Source: Verrucomicrobiia bacterium (GTDB taxonomy: Bacteria > Verrucomicrobiota > Verrucomicrobiia > Verrucomicrobiales > Akkermansiaceae). From it: a stretch of DNA of 64,000 nucleotides. A program made the position numbers and the translations under genes. The DNA lies in contig JAUIGV010000024.1 of NCBI GenBank assembly GCA_030432565.1, positions 1 to 64,000 of the forward strand, in the 5' to 3' direction. A model generated the notes under the pieces. The model had not been told where the DNA came from and did no database searches. It saw only the letters and a program-made list of their open reading frames with translations. This document shows positions 49,542 through 59,824 of this stretch, in pieces. Numbering within the stretch: position 1 is the stretch's first letter; each line of letters starts with the position of its first letter.

Positions 49542-52349
49542 TTACTCGCGGGTGATGAAGTTGTCGGTGTTGAGGATGGCGCGGGCGAGGCCGACGAGGG
49601 CGGCGGCTTCGGCGGGCGGGACTTGGGAAGAGAGAAGGTCGTCGGAGAGAAGAGCAGTGGCGGCGCCTTGATCTGTGGAGAAATCATCAACTTGTTGACG
49701 GACGTAGCTGGTGAGAATGGAGAGTTCCTCCGTGCTGGGTTCGCGACACAAGGCGAGTTGGAAGGCATGGCGAATTTTGGGTTCAAGGCCTTCGGGTTGA
49801 TCGCGAAGAAGGCGGGCGGCAAGTCCTTGCGCGATCTCGAGGAAGGCAGGGTCATTCGCGATGGTGAGGGCTTGCAGAGGAGTGTTGGAGCGAACGCGGT
49901 GGGTGCAGACGGTTTGGAAGTCCGGAGCGTCGAAGGTTGAGAGAAGCGGGTAGGGTGCGCTGCGGTAGAAGAAGGTGTACATGGCCCGGCGATATCGATC
50001 AGGTCCGGAGCTGGTGCGCCAGCTTTTGCGGTTCTGGGTGAAGGCATAAATGCCATCGGGTTGGGGCGGGAAGACGCCGGGGCCGCCGATCACGGGGGTG
50101 AAGAGTCCGCTGGCGCTGAGGGCCGCGTCGCGGATAATTTCGGCATCGAGACGAAGGCGGCTTTGGCGGGCGAGGAGGAGATTCCGGGGATCGAGGTCGG
50201 CGAGATCGGGGCGGGCTTTTGAAGAGCGGCGGTAGGTTTCGCTGGTGACGATCAGCCGATGGAGTTTCTTCATCGACCAGCCGTCTTCGATGAAACGCCG
50301 TCCGAGGTAATCGAGGAGATCGGGATGGGTGGGAGGAGACCCCTGGGTGCCAAAGTCTTCTTCGGTTTCGACGAGACCACGTCCGAAGTAGCGCATCCAG
50401 GTGCGGTTGACGGTGACGCGTGGCGTGAGGGGATTGGCGGGGTCGATGAGCCATTTGGCGAGGTCGAGCCGGTTGCGGCGTGAGGTGGGCTCGGGAAGGG
50501 CGGGTTTGACCTTGGAAAGAACTCCGGGGGAGAGTTCGCCGGCGTCCTTGTCTGGGCGGGTGAAGTCGCCGCGGGTGAGGATGTAGGTCGGACGCGGTTT
50601 GGCGAGCTCACGCATCACCATGAGCTTTCCGGTGCGGGGGGTGGCCTGGCCGGGAGCCTTGCCTTTTGGGATAGGAGGAGCGGTGGCGGAGAGATCGAGG
50701 GCAAAGCGGCCGACGAGGTAGTTGTCGTTGAGCATGTGCTCCATGCGAATGGTAAGGGGCTTGCCCTTGGTCGCGATGGGTTTCTCAAAAAGGAGGGTGA
50801 CCGCGTGTTCGGCATTCATTTTGGCCTTCTGGCCCCGGCCGGTGTTGATGGCCCAGCCGGAATTTTTGTCCCGGTTTATGATTGCGGAGGCCGGGAAGCC
50901 GGGTTGTTCGTGATCGGCGAAGGCGGCGGTGAGGCGGATCGGTTTTCCGTCGATGGTCACGTTCAGACCGGTGAGGACAAAGTTGCCGTTGCCGGCGGTG
51001 CCGGGGCCGTTTTCAGGGAGGGATTTGTCGGGGAGGACGCGAAGACGCACGGCGGCCACGGTGTCAAGTTTGGTGGAGATGGTGAGCTCGTAGGTGTCCT
51101 TCGGTTTGGCGGATTTGCTGACGAGGAGAGAGTTGTCCTTCAGGAGCTCCAGGGGAGACCCGGAAGAAGTACGATGGTTTTCGTATTTTACCGAAAGCCA
51201 CTTGGCGGGTTGGTTCGACCCGGATTTGGGAGGAGCGGGAGGTTTGGGGGCATTGTTGAGGATTTCAAATTGCTCCACCTCCACGGTGGGGCCGGTGCTG
51301 TTGGCATCTTCGGTATTGTTGAAAAAGGCGTAGAGTTCGAAGTATTCGCGGTGTGTGATGGGGTCGAACTTGTGGGTGTGGCACTGGGCGCAGCCGACGG
51401 TGAGTCCCAGCCAGACCGCGCCGGTGGTGTTGACGCGGTCGATGACAGATTCGACGCGGAATTGTTCGCGATCAGAACCTCCTTCCTGGTTGATGAGAGT
51501 ATTGCGGTGGAACGCTGAGGCGATGAGCTGGGACTTGGTGCGATTGGGAAGGAGGTCGCCGGCGAGTTGTTCGATGGTGAATTGATCGAAGGGCAGGTCA
51601 TCGTTGAGGGCCTTGATGACCCAGTCACGATAGGGCCACATGTCGCGGCCGCTATCGACGGAGTAGCCGTGGGAGTCGGCGTAGCGGGCCTGGTCGAGCC
51701 AGTGACGTCCCCAGCGTTCGCCGTAGTGCGGGCTGGCGAGGAGGCGATCCACGAGTTGTTCCCAGGCGTCGGAGCTCTTGTCGTTGACGAAGGCTTTGGT
51801 TTCTTCAGGAGTGGGAAGGAGGCCGGTGAGGTCAAGAGAGATCCGTCGAATGAGAGTGGCGCGGTCTGCTGTTGGCGAGGGGGTGACGTCGAGTTTTGAA
51901 AGCGAGGCGTTGATGAAGTAGTCGATGGGGTTCCCTTTCCAGGAAGCGGGTGGGGTGGTTTTGGCGAGCGGCTCGAAGGACCAATGCCCCTGATAGGGAG
52001 CGCCCTGCTCGATCCAGCGACGGAAGAGGGCGACTTCGGAATTGGTGAGGCTGCCTTTCTTGGAGTGGGGCGGCGGCATCGCTTCGTCACCAGTGGCCTC
52101 GGTGACCCGGTAGATGAGCTCGCTGTCGTCTGGTTTTCCGGGAACGATGGCGAAGAATCCGTCATGGTCCTCGAGGGCGCCTTCCCGGGTGTCGAGCCGG
52201 AGATCGGCTTCTCGTTTTTTCTCGTCGGGGCCGTGACAGAAGAAGCACTTGTTCGAGAGGATGGGCCGGATGTCGCGGTTAAAACTCACCTCCTGCGCTG
52301 AGGTAAGTGATGCTAAAGCGAGGGAGAAAAGGATGATGACACGCGCCAT
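49542..52349 (-). CDS. Planctomycete-type cytochrome c (PSCyt1) + DUF1549 + DUF1553 protein
   Basis: MARVIILFSLALASLTSAQEVSFNRDIRPILSNKCFFCHGPDEKKREADLRLDTREGAL...DLTGLLPTPEETKAFVND...HYGERWGRHWLDQARYADSHGY...NRTWMRYFGRGLVETEEDFGTQGSPPTHPDLLDYL. Confidence 0.92.
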   Translation of the reverse strand: MARVIILFSLALASLTSAQEVSFNRDIRPILSNKCFFCHGPDEKKREADLRLDTREGALEDHDGFFAIVPGKPDDSELIYRVTEATGDEAMPPPHSKKGSLTNSEVALFRRWIEQGAPYQGHWSFEPLAKTTPPASWKGNPIDYFINASLSKLDVTPSPTADRATLIRRISLDLTGLLPTPEETKAFVNDKSSDAWEQLVDRLLASPHYGERWGRHWLDQARYADSHGYSVDSGRDMWPYRDWVIKALNDDLPFDQFTIEQLAGDLLPNRTKSQLIASAFHRNTLINQEGGSDREQFRVESVIDRVNTTGAVWLGLTVGCAQCHTHKFDPITHREYFELYAFFNNTEDANSTGPTVEVEQFEILNNAPKPPAPPKSGSNQPAKWLSVKYENHRTSSGSPLELLKDNSLLVSKSAKPKDTYELTISTKLDTVAAVRLRVLPDKSLPENGPGTAGNGNFVLTGLNVTIDGKPIRLTAAFADHEQPGFPASAIINRDKNSGWAINTGRGQKAKMNAEHAVTLLFEKPIATKGKPLTIRMEHMLNDNYLVGRFALDLSATAPPIPKGKAPGQATPRTGKLMVMRELAKPRPTYILTRGDFTRPDKDAGELSPGVLSKVKPALPEPTSRRNRLDLAKWLIDPANPLTPRVTVNRTWMRYFGRGLVETEEDFGTQGSPPTHPDLLDYLGRRFIEDGWSMKKLHRLIVTSETYRRSSKARPDLADLDPRNLLLARQSRLRLDAEIIRDAALSASGLFTPVIGGPGVFPPQPDGIYAFTQNRKSWRTSSGPDRYRRAMYTFFYRSAPYPLLSTFDAPDFQTVCTHRVRSNTPLQALTIANDPAFLEIAQGLAARLLRDQPEGLEPKIRHAFQLALCREPSTEELSILTSYVRQQVDDFSTDQGAATALLSDDLLSSQVPPAEAAALVGLARAILNTDNFITRE

Positions 52350-52526
52350 GTTGGGAGTATTTAAAAGGTGGAGTGCAGTGGGGGCAACCAGGAAGGTTGG
52401 AAACAACCTGCCCCGAGTGGGTTCCTTCGCATTAACGGCAACGATAACTGTGAGGAAGCCTTCGCGTGAAGATCGAAGGATCCATTGTATGATCAGGGGC
52501 TGTTCAAAAAGAGCGGTTCTGCTTTA

Positions 52527-53642
52527 TCACTCCGTGGGCTTCATGATACTCAGGACGTTTGGTGGGAGCCCGCTTGAAGCGAACCAATCGTTGGCAGCAG
52601 CAGGATTTTGATGAAAGTAGCGCTTGCCTGCCCGGATCATGGCGGCTTCGCGAAGACCGGATTGATTGATTTCGGCAGCCCAAGTGACTGCGGTTTTGGG
52701 GTCCTGTCCGGCGAGGGCGCTGATGAATCCGTTGATGGCCTGGTCGCGGTCGCCCGAGACGGGCATATCCTGAAGGGTTTCGGCCACCGCGACGGGGTTT
52801 TCAGTGGTCCATCTGGCAAAGGCGGCGCTCCAGGCGTTTCCTCGCAGTGATCCTTGGGGAAGGGTTTGGGCCCAGTTGAGAGTTGCCTTGATTCCCTGAT
52901 TGCTAACGAGTTCACGGGTGAAGGTGTCCATAGGCCGCCAGTCCGGTCGATCAGGGTTTGCTGAATCCAAGACGTAGTTTGTGGCGACCGCTTCATCATG
53001 ATCAATGAGGCCTTTATAGAGATTTGGTCTGAGCTCGTTTTGAAGATCCTGGCCAAGGCTCTCGAAGAGACTGATGGCGGTAACGGGATCGCTGGTGGCA
53101 AGCCCCGGAAGCATGTTTGCGAGGAAGTTTTGTCGCTGTTCGTCTGGAACCTGATCGAGGAAAGCGAGTGCCGAGTCGGGGGATTTGGAAGCCCAAGCGT
53201 AGTCAAACAGTTTCCGAAGTTCGTCATTTGCCCCGAGTTGGTGCAGGGTGGATCGAAGGGCGATGATTTGAGATGGGCCGAGTGATGAGAGCTCTTTCAA
53301 TATGCGATCGAAGGCGAGGCGCCGTTTGATGGGTGTTCCGGCGGTGATTGATGCTTGAGCCCAGTCTGCGAGTTGTCTTTCGGTTGGTTTCGGGGTTTCT
53401 CTGGCAGCCCCATCTCTGTCTTCATCTGTGCGAAAAGCTCGAGAGCTTGAATCGTCCGATTGATTCCCGTCGGACGATGGTTGAGGGGGGCGATGCGAAT
53501 CGACCTGCTTCTTTTGAGTTTCTTCCGCTAATATTGCTCTCCCGGAATTAAAGTGGGGGGATTCATGCCGAAGCGATCCTGCCGCCCAGGCGGAGAAGGT
53601 GACTAGAGCCCAGGCTCCATGTCGATGGTATGACTGTTTCAT
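52527..53642 (-). CDS. Hypothetical helical-repeat protein
   Basis: 371 aa; repeated DP..AL.F...VP.../NPVAVAETLQDMP/DPKTAVTWAAEI units. Confidence 0.65.
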   Translation of the reverse strand: MKQSYHRHGAWALVTFSAWAAGSLRHESPHFNSGRAILAEETQKKQVDSHRPPQPSSDGNQSDDSSSRAFRTDEDRDGAARETPKPTERQLADWAQASITAGTPIKRRLAFDRILKELSSLGPSQIIALRSTLHQLGANDELRKLFDYAWASKSPDSALAFLDQVPDEQRQNFLANMLPGLATSDPVTAISLFESLGQDLQNELRPNLYKGLIDHDEAVATNYVLDSANPDRPDWRPMDTFTRELVSNQGIKATLNWAQTLPQGSLRGNAWSAAFARWTTENPVAVAETLQDMPVSGDRDQAINGFISALAGQDPKTAVTWAAEINQSGLREAAMIRAGKRYFHQNPAAANDWFASSGLPPNVLSIMKPTE

Positions 53643-53823
53643 CTGCTGACTTTGATCGCTAAAGACTGCTTGCCATGGAAACCGGCACTGCAGGAAGAAA
53701 CCGAAGAGTTAAATTACCGTTTCTGATAAAAATGGACAGTGTGATAATCGAAAAACTTCCAGTGTGGCACGACCCAAAAGTATGTGGTGCAATCGGTGGG
53801 TGATGAATGGCGGTCCGAGGAGC

Positions 53824-54465
53824 TTAGCCGTCAAAGCTCCGGCGGTAGGTAGTGGTCGAGGCGTCGGCGTGGTAGATGAGGAGGATGGCGTCTTCGCTGG
53901 CGACCTCGTCGAAAAGGTCCATCATAAATTCCTCCTGGCCCGGCCATGGGTAGACGAAGAAGAGATCGACATCGTCGGGATCGAGGCCGTCGTAAACGGG
54001 AGTGGTGTCGATGGTTGCGCCCCCTGATGTGGTGGCCCGGGGGGGGAGAAGATCTTTGCCGCCGATGCCTTCGCATTCTTCATAGCCCTCGGGGAGGTAG
54101 CTGGTGCAGAGAATTTCGACAGGGATATTGAGGTCTTGGGCCAGTTGGGTCGAGAGTGCGACCAGGCCGTCTTCGATTTCAATCCCAAAGGCTTCGAAGC
54201 CGATGAGAGAGGCCATGCAAGTGGCGATGCCAAAGCCACTGCCCCACTCGCAGAAAACGTTCCCGCGAAGCAGACCTGAGTCCTTGAGAGTGGCGATGGC
54301 GGCGTAGACTTTTTCGGGATTGCTGGGGAGATAGCGCGGGTAGCGTCGGTCGAGGCCCGCGTCGAAGAAGGCGTCGCATCGCTGACCGGCTTCGGCGATC
54401 ATGGCGGTCACACCAGCCGGGATTTTGCCAGGTTTGGGACTGAAGCTCAGTTGTTCGAGGGGCAC
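53824..54465 (-). CDS. SAM-methyltransferase-like protein
   Basis: VYAAIATLKDSGLLRGNVFCEWGSGFGIATCMASLIGFEAFGIEIEDGLVALSTQLAQDL. Confidence 0.65.
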   Translation of the reverse strand: MPLEQLSFSPKPGKIPAGVTAMIAEAGQRCDAFFDAGLDRRYPRYLPSNPEKVYAAIATLKDSGLLRGNVFCEWGSGFGIATCMASLIGFEAFGIEIEDGLVALSTQLAQDLNIPVEILCTSYLPEGYEECEGIGGKDLLPPRATTSGGATIDTTPVYDGLDPDDVDLFFVYPWPGQEEFMMDLFDEVASEDAILLIYHADASTTTYRRSFDG

Positions 54466-54474
54466 GGCGGTGAA

Positions 54475-55050
54475 TCAGTCTTTCCTTGATTGAGAGAGAA
54501 ATTGAATGGCATCGACAATCACGTATTTTCCATCTGTTCCTTCATTTGAGATTGTCACGGATCCGGTCTTTCCTTTCTTGAATTCAAAGACTCCCAGCGA
54601 GCGAAAGAGTCTTCCATGTTTGGGAACCTTCTGCTGGTTGATTCGGATTGTGGTTTTACCGGTGGCATGGACGATCGTGATGGGAGTGGTGGTCGATCGT
54701 CTGGAATTATAACAATGCGAGATCCGGATTTCGTAATTGCCGGGATTCGGAAGATCGGGGGTCCAGGTTGCCGACTTGTTTCCCTTGTCCGATTTTTGAT
54801 CGTGAAGGTAGCCAATGCCGACGTAGGGCGGGGTGTGGGTGGAATACTGCCACTTGCCCTTAAGAATGGCATCGGTTTCATCGAGGACAATTCCAGGAAG
54901 GGTTTTAGGGTCTGCGACGATAAATTTCACGTTGGCTTCGACATCGACCTCGCCCGGCGCGTGGGAGTTGGGTAGCGCGTCTGGATGGGGTTCGATGGCC
55001 AAGCCGATGCTTCCCCCAAGGAGGAGCATCGTCAGCAAGCACTCTTTCAT
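54475..55050 (-). CDS. Secreted protein with golvesin/xanthan-lyase C-terminal-like domain
   Basis: DPKTLPGIVLDETDAILKGKWQYSTHTPPYVGIGYLHDQKSDKGNKSATWTPDLPNPGNYEIRISHCYNSRRSTTTPITI...YVIVDAIQFL. Confidence 0.7.
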   Translation of the reverse strand: MKECLLTMLLLGGSIGLAIEPHPDALPNSHAPGEVDVEANVKFIVADPKTLPGIVLDETDAILKGKWQYSTHTPPYVGIGYLHDQKSDKGNKSATWTPDLPNPGNYEIRISHCYNSRRSTTTPITIVHATGKTTIRINQQKVPKHGRLFRSLGVFEFKKGKTGSVTISNEGTDGKYVIVDAIQFLSQSRKD

Positions 55051-55173
55051 GGAGGTGAAGCTAGTCGGGGATCCGGCGAGGTGCGATGTCATTTATGGGC
55101 GCGTTTTAGGGCGGTTCTCAAAGGCGGGGCGATTCTTGAAAATTCGGCTGAACCTTCCGCGTAGTTCCATGAC

Positions 55174-57099
55174 ATGATTCGTTTCCTGTCTGTGATAAAA
55201 CTTGCGGCTGCCGGAGTTCTGCTTGGCGGTCCCGCGCTGCTTGCTGCGGAGGTGGCCCGGGACAGGATGAGTAAAGAGGCTGCGCATCTTGACGGGCTCA
55301 TCGACGCTCTTCTTGAAAAGTCGGGTAAAACCATGCCCGCGCCGGTTGATGATTTCACCTTTCTGCGGCGCGCCTCACTGGTGGCCACCGGGCGCATCCC
55401 GACCTTGTCCGAGATCAAGGAATTCACGAACGATTCCGCCGCGGACAAGCGAATTCGTCTTGTCGATCGTCTCTATCAATCGAAGGGCTACCAGAGCCAC
55501 ATGAACAATTGGTTTTGTGATCACTTGCGACTGAACGAGGTTAAGTTGCAAGGAGGATATTTTAGTTCCAATACTCCTCTTATTAATTGGACGCGGCAGT
55601 CCGTTCGTGAAAACAAGAGCTGGAAAAAGATGACCGTCGAATTGCTCTCGAGCCGAGGCAATGGCTGGACCGGTTCAGGAGCTTCCCACTACTACACGCG
55701 TGATATTGGCATGCCGTTGGATAACTCCGCCAATACCATGCGGGCTTTTCTGGGAGTGCGCATGGAGTGTGCCCAGTGCCACGATGACCCCGGCTCGAGC
55801 TGGGAGCGGATCGACTTCTTTAATCTCGCCGCTTTTACCCATGGCAAGAGCAACTATGGCCGTCTCGACTTTTTGCGAGGGAGAGGTTTGTTGGTTAACA
55901 TGTCGTCAGAGAAGGAGTTCAACGCTCCGGGGCTTCATCACTTGCATTTTTTTAGTGATGCCATCGGGCAGTATGCTTCGAGTGGTATTGAACCTGGAAA
56001 GGGCACCGGGCGGATCAAGCTCCCTGATGATTATCAGTATGCCGATGGTGACCCCGGAGAGATGGTGGAAGGTCGAACTCCCTTCGGTGGAAAAGTGCGC
56101 CTCAATTCCGGGAAGCACAACCCGGATAGTCTCGATCAATTTGCCGCGTGGGTGGTCGGAGATGATAATCCGACCTTTGCAGGTTCCATCGCTGCCAGGA
56201 TGTGGCTTCGGGTCATGGGGGCAAAACTTCACAAGAAGGACAGTGAAGAGTTTTTGGATCCAGAAGATCCTGACACCGGTGATCTCAGCGGTGCCTTGAT
56301 GAAACTCATCAAGGGCTACGGCTACGACCTGCGTGCTTTTCAGCAGACCTTGATGCTGACCCGGGCTTTTGCGGCGAAATCTGCTCCGGATGCCGAGGCT
56401 TCCTTTCACGGCTTGCTGGGGCGCCCCATCGAACGCATGAGCGCCGAACAAATTTGGGACTCTTTGATCACTCTTGTTTTGGAAGATCCGGAATCGGCGC
56501 AACGGATCGAAGATATGGAGCATCTCTTCATTCATGGTCGCTACATTGGCCGTCTGGAGGACATAATTAAGAAGGTTCACTCCTTTAAAACGATCAAGGA
56601 ATACCAGAATTGGGTCATCGCAAAATACAAGGAAGCGCGTGACGGGACCGGACCCAAGGCACCGGTATCAAGGCCGCCCACCTACATTGCGGGGCACGGG
56701 CGCTTGATGACTTCGGCGATTCTTGGAACGGCCCGTGCCTCCGAGCTGCCCAGTCCGGCTCCACCCAACCATTTCCTTAGGAAGTTTGGCCAATCCGATC
56801 GCATTAGCATTGATGGCGCGACCAACGAAGGCAGCCTCACCCAGACCTTGCAAATGCTCAATGGAGAGACGCAAACAATGGTCGCCAACCGGAAGGACGC
56901 CGTTATTCGTAAGATCTTCCAGGCACCCGGATCGAACGCCGACAAGGGTGCTCTTCTATTTCAGTCCATTCTCACCCGGCCGCCCACCGATCAAGAGAGG
57001 GACCTGTGTGCCAGGGAGCTCAGTATTGGAAAAGACAAGGGGCTGGCCAACATCGTTTCCGCCCTCGTCTGCACTCCTGAATTTCTTTTCATCTACTAA
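55174..57099 (+). CDS. DUF1549/DUF1553 family protein without an N-terminal PSCyt1 domain
   Basis: LDGLIDALLEKSGKTMPAPVDDFTFLRRASLVATGRIPTLSEIKEF...MRAFLGVRMECAQCHDDPGSSW. Confidence 0.85.
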   Translation: MIRFLSVIKLAAAGVLLGGPALLAAEVARDRMSKEAAHLDGLIDALLEKSGKTMPAPVDDFTFLRRASLVATGRIPTLSEIKEFTNDSAADKRIRLVDRLYQSKGYQSHMNNWFCDHLRLNEVKLQGGYFSSNTPLINWTRQSVRENKSWKKMTVELLSSRGNGWTGSGASHYYTRDIGMPLDNSANTMRAFLGVRMECAQCHDDPGSSWERIDFFNLAAFTHGKSNYGRLDFLRGRGLLVNMSSEKEFNAPGLHHLHFFSDAIGQYASSGIEPGKGTGRIKLPDDYQYADGDPGEMVEGRTPFGGKVRLNSGKHNPDSLDQFAAWVVGDDNPTFAGSIAARMWLRVMGAKLHKKDSEEFLDPEDPDTGDLSGALMKLIKGYGYDLRAFQQTLMLTRAFAAKSAPDAEASFHGLLGRPIERMSAEQIWDSLITLVLEDPESAQRIEDMEHLFIHGRYIGRLEDIIKKVHSFKTIKEYQNWVIAKYKEARDGTGPKAPVSRPPTYIAGHGRLMTSAILGTARASELPSPAPPNHFLRKFGQSDRISIDGATNEGSLTQTLQMLNGETQTMVANRKDAVIRKIFQAPGSNADKGALLFQSILTRPPTDQERDLCARELSIGKDKGLANIVSALVCTPEFLFIY

Positions 57100-58421
57100 T
57101 GAACTTCTCATCTCATAACCTCAACGACGAATTCTCCCGCCGTGAATTCCTCCGCGATGCTTCCCGTCGCTTCCTCGGGGTCAGTCTTGCCCCCATGCTC
57201 GGAGGAAGCCTTGCCTCCGGGGCTTTCGGTGAAAAACTCGGCGTGAAAAAAACGAAGCCGGCAACCCATGTCATTTTTCTGAACATGGCGGGCGGGATGA
57301 GTCACATCGATACCTTCGATCTTAAACCGGGTCAGGACGTCCAGGGGCCGGTTCAAGGAATTCCCACAACTGCGGATGGGCTTCAGATTGCCAGCTATCT
57401 TCCCCGGACTGCCAAGGTCATGAAGGAGGTTTGCACGATTCATTCGATGCAGTCGAAGCAAGGTGATCACGATCAGGCCAGCTACCTTCTTCATAAGGGC
57501 TACAACCAACTCGGAACCATCGTCCATCCCGCAGTGGGGAGTTGGGTGACGCGGTTGAAGGGCACCGACAATGATACGTTGCCCGGATATATTGCGGTGA
57601 ATAGTCCGGCCAATATGATTGGAGCCGGTTGGATGGGGGCTAAGTTTGCGCCGGCGGTTGTCACCAATCCTGAGAAGGGACTGGAAGGAACGAGCCGCCA
57701 TCCTTCCGTGAGTGAAGAGGACTTCGAGCGCCGCCTTAGTCTCGCCGACGCTGTCAACAAGCGCTTTCATCGCGAGAATCCCTCGCACAATGCGAGGAAC
57801 TTCGATACTCTTTTTGACGAAGCGGTGCGTGTCATGAAGAGCGAAGATCTCGCTGCCTTCGATTTAACCAAAGAGAGCCCGACCATTCGTAATCGATATG
57901 GTCGTCACGCCTTCGGACAAGGCTGCCTGCTTGCCCGGCGGCTCGTTGAGCATGGGGTCCGTTTTATCGAAGTCACTCTCGGCGATTGGGACACCCATTA
58001 TGACAACTTCACCGGGGTGCAGGCCCGCTGCCAACTCCTTGATTCCGCCTATAGTTCGCTCATAACCGATCTCAAGGAACGCGGATTACTCGACTCGACT
58101 CTGGTTGTTCTTAGTTCCGAGTTTGGTCGCACCCCGGAGATTCAGAAACAGCATCGCAACGGGCGCAGTCATCATCCGGGAGCCTTTACCAGTCTTCTTG
58201 CCGGAGGCGGAGTGAAAGGCGGGATCACTTATGGCAAGACCGATAAGCACGCCCGAACCGTGATCGAGAACCCCGTCACTTTCCACGACCTCAATTCCAC
58301 CATCGCATACAGCCTTGGGATTGATCACACCGAGGTCATTCATTCCCCGAGTAACAGGCCCTTCCGCATGGCTGGTCCTGACAAGGAAGATGCCGGTCCG
58401 ATCACCGGAATCTTTGGGTGA
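57099..58421 (+). CDS. DUF1501 family protein
   Basis: EFSRREFLRDASRRFLGVSLAPML...KPATHVIFLNMAGGMSHIDTFDLKPG...FIEVTLGDWDTHYDNF...LVVLSSEFGRTPEIQ. Confidence 0.9.
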   Translation: MNFSSHNLNDEFSRREFLRDASRRFLGVSLAPMLGGSLASGAFGEKLGVKKTKPATHVIFLNMAGGMSHIDTFDLKPGQDVQGPVQGIPTTADGLQIASYLPRTAKVMKEVCTIHSMQSKQGDHDQASYLLHKGYNQLGTIVHPAVGSWVTRLKGTDNDTLPGYIAVNSPANMIGAGWMGAKFAPAVVTNPEKGLEGTSRHPSVSEEDFERRLSLADAVNKRFHRENPSHNARNFDTLFDEAVRVMKSEDLAAFDLTKESPTIRNRYGRHAFGQGCLLARRLVEHGVRFIEVTLGDWDTHYDNFTGVQARCQLLDSAYSSLITDLKERGLLDSTLVVLSSEFGRTPEIQKQHRNGRSHHPGAFTSLLAGGGVKGGITYGKTDKHARTVIENPVTFHDLNSTIAYSLGIDHTEVIHSPSNRPFRMAGPDKEDAGPITGIFG

Positions 58422-58422
58422 T

Positions 58423-59250
58423 TTAGCGTCGGCGTCTTAGCAGACCGAGGCTCATGGCAAGGCCGGCGAGTAGTCCTGCCGAGGGCTCGGGGACCGCTTG
58501 ATAGAGTGCCTGCACCTCGCCAGCGTCAAGAGCGTGGTCGTAGATGCGGACTTCATCGATCAGTCCGGTGAATGAGGACAAGGTTCCTTGGTGACGCCCT
58601 CCGAGTGTGACGGGATAGATGGTCCCGTTGATGGTTGGGGAAGTAGTCGTGTTGACGGCAACTGTATCTCCTCCGGTATGCGTCTGGCCATCGCTGAAAA
58701 GAACGCCATCCACATAGTGGCTCACTTGCCCCGATCCAAAGGTCCCTCCCGCACTATAAATAGAAACCACGTGGTGCCAGTTGCCATCGGTGAGAGGGTT
58801 TCCATCAATTTCGAAGGACCCCTGAATCTCGGTCCGGATCGCTCCGACAGGGCCATTGACGCCACTGTTATTAGTGCGGACATGCCACTTGGTTCCGTTT
58901 GATGCTGAATTCCCCCAAGCGACAATTCCCGTGCTTTGAGTCCCGTTTGAGGTCTGGACCCAAAACGAAACACTGCGGTCGGCGTTTCCACCAATACCAG
59001 CATAGTTGCTGATGATCCAATCACCGTCTCCATCGAAGGCAAGGGCTGCACTCGTGCCTGACGGGACTGGTGCGAGGTCGGTTGAAACCCACTGCGGGTC
59101 TCCGCTGAATGGTCCGGCCCAACCTCCAACCTGGCTGGAGGTGCTGGATCCCGATCCTTCCTCAAAATCAAAGTGGGCAACAAGAGCGGCAGATGCCGAT
59201 GGTCCTGTCAGGGCGAAGATGGAAAACGGAAGAAGGGATCTCAGAGTCAT
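58423..59250 (-). CDS. LamG-like (concanavalin A-like) PEP-CTERM protein
   Basis: AALVAHFDFEEGSGSSTSSQVG...GLIDEVRIYDHALDAGEVQALYQAVPEPSAGLLAGLAMSLGLLRRRR. Confidence 0.88.
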   Translation of the reverse strand: MTLRSLLPFSIFALTGPSASAALVAHFDFEEGSGSSTSSQVGGWAGPFSGDPQWVSTDLAPVPSGTSAALAFDGDGDWIISNYAGIGGNADRSVSFWVQTSNGTQSTGIVAWGNSASNGTKWHVRTNNSGVNGPVGAIRTEIQGSFEIDGNPLTDGNWHHVVSIYSAGGTFGSGQVSHYVDGVLFSDGQTHTGGDTVAVNTTTSPTINGTIYPVTLGGRHQGTLSSFTGLIDEVRIYDHALDAGEVQALYQAVPEPSAGLLAGLAMSLGLLRRRR

Positions 59251-59824
59251 GGAAAGGAAAAACTAAGTGCCCAGAATAAGAATCCGGGCCGGGGAGTCAA
59301 TCTCAGATTGGGTTGAGTTGTTCATTTCAAGGGTCAACCTGTGATTCCGGGAAATCATGGGACTTGGAAAATGTTGTTGTCGAGATGTGAAGGATGATGG
59401 CTTGGCGATTCCAAACATCATTCCTTTGCCAAACCAAAAGACCGACCCATGCGAATGAAGTTCTCAAATCATAAATCGGGAAAATTCCTGTCCGAGTCTT
59501 CGTTTGTTTTTTGACCGTCCTGTCTTCGCTTTCAGCAGATCAGGGGCTGTGGAGATGGGAGCTTCAGAAAAGCGGGGTCCAGACCTCGATTCGTGCCGTG
59601 TGTGCCCTCGATGAAAAGGTGTGTTGACTCGGCATCGCGAGGGGCATGATCGGAGGGGCGGTGGACGGAGGGAAGAACTGGAAGCGTTGTGTTTTGGAGG
59701 GTCATGAAGACGCCGTGTTCCAGGATGTGAAAGGCTTTGAATGGACGCCCGCTCAGACTGGTAGCAGAATCTGCACAGTAATTACACGGTAGATGCGCGG
59801 CGAGTCTCATCGATCCATGTCAGG

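Noticed and set aside
49538-50056. N-terminal extension of the DUF1501 ORF to 50056
   Set aside because: Extension is S/P/T-rich antisense-like sequence overlapping the DUF1549/1553 gene; the natural start is MNDFEQRWLAERTRR at 49537.
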